Part shown: in pieces, positions 64,000 through 64,000 of the stretch | Position numbering within the stretch: the stretch's first letter is position 1 | How the letters are laid out: every line of letters starts with the position of its first letter | Assembly: GCA_022036555.1 (NCBI GenBank) | Contig: CM039120.1 | Location: 16,314,475 to 16,378,474, forward strand | Length of the DNA: 64,000 nt | Direction: 5' to 3' | From: Microstegium vimineum | Lineage: Eukaryota; Streptophyta; Magnoliopsida; Poales; Poaceae | Position numbers and translations under genes: made by a program | Notes under the pieces: generated by a model | The model's input: only the letters and a program-made list of their open reading frames with translations | Told to the model about the DNA's origin: nothing | Database searches by the model: none

Positions 64000-64000
64000 A

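Larger units (their letters stand above)
59381..64000 (-). mobile_element. Tat-like Ty3/gypsy retrotransposon, copy 2 (partial, internally deleted)
   Basis: Minus strand: gag enters from the right edge of the window and runs to about 60610, then a scrap of the antisense gene (60390-60605), polypurine tract and 3' LTR (60373-59381). Protease, RT, RNase H and integrase are missing; the deletion joins the gag end directly to the antisense-gene region. The same gag, LTR ends and ATCGGCA richness as copy 1, but different deletion points. It inserted into the LINE at 59380; the other target-site copy is outside the window. Confidence 0.85.

Overview
Eukaryotic, plant nuclear DNA, almost certainly from a grass. 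The grounds are Ty3/gypsy and Ty1/copia elements of plant type, a Poaceae-type SINE, two CACTA elements of grass type, and a host gene of a grass-expanded degenerate trypsin-like family ending in a WPVPMPCWC-type motif. A panicoid grass (sorghum/sugarcane relatives) is a guess. No prokaryotic features, no CRISPR array, and no functional tRNA or rRNA gene were seen.

Layout. 1-6208: deletion derivative of a Tat-like Ty3/gypsy element on the minus strand (LTR 5461-6208, gag, protease, scraps of RT and integrase), with the tail of a spliced antisense gene at 1-1348. 6209-12711: second gypsy family, minus strand (LTR 12214-12711, gag and protease but no RT), with a six-exon antisense gene on the plus strand at 6518-9482. 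12712-12860: copia LTR end. 12861-about 23770: Athila-like gypsy remnant (gag, protease, an extra 3' ORF, 3' LTR) whose 3' LTR is split by a 3.5-kb LTR-bounded insertion (19899-23379, TSD TGAGG). 23994-24263: SINE with a 19-bp TSD. 24472-25356: hAT element with an 8-bp TSD. 25624-28389: CACTA debris and a complete small CACTA containing a long hairpin. 28680-47235: larger CACTA (Ulp1-like gene, TNPD transposase) split by an 11.8-kb copia element (34940-46786, TSD ATTCT) that carries an extra ORF after pol. 48005-48545: second hAT element with a perfect 8-bp TSD.

49738-56151 is the only substantial host gene: 14 exons coding two tandem degenerate trypsin-like modules. The first reads through; the second has four single-base indels. 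Intron 6 holds a three-exon antisense fragment of a J-domain chaperone gene. 56840-59380: two nested, opposed LINE fragments plus a RING-finger exon fragment. 59381-64000: second copy of the Tat-like family, same orientation, 3' LTR first, then antisense-ORF scrap and gag.

Main discovery lead. Three unrelated LTR families here each carry their own amplified GC-rich word (ATCGGCA in the Tat-like elements, the palindrome CCGGCA-G-TGCCGG in the copia, and GGTGGTCGGCCGACCACC in the Athila-like element) and each carries an extra non-gag-pol gene. In the copia the palindrome recurs in pairs whose starts are exactly 21 bp apart (about two helical turns) at six separate places, coding and non-coding, which looks like a phased binding-site array. 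Any function is inference.
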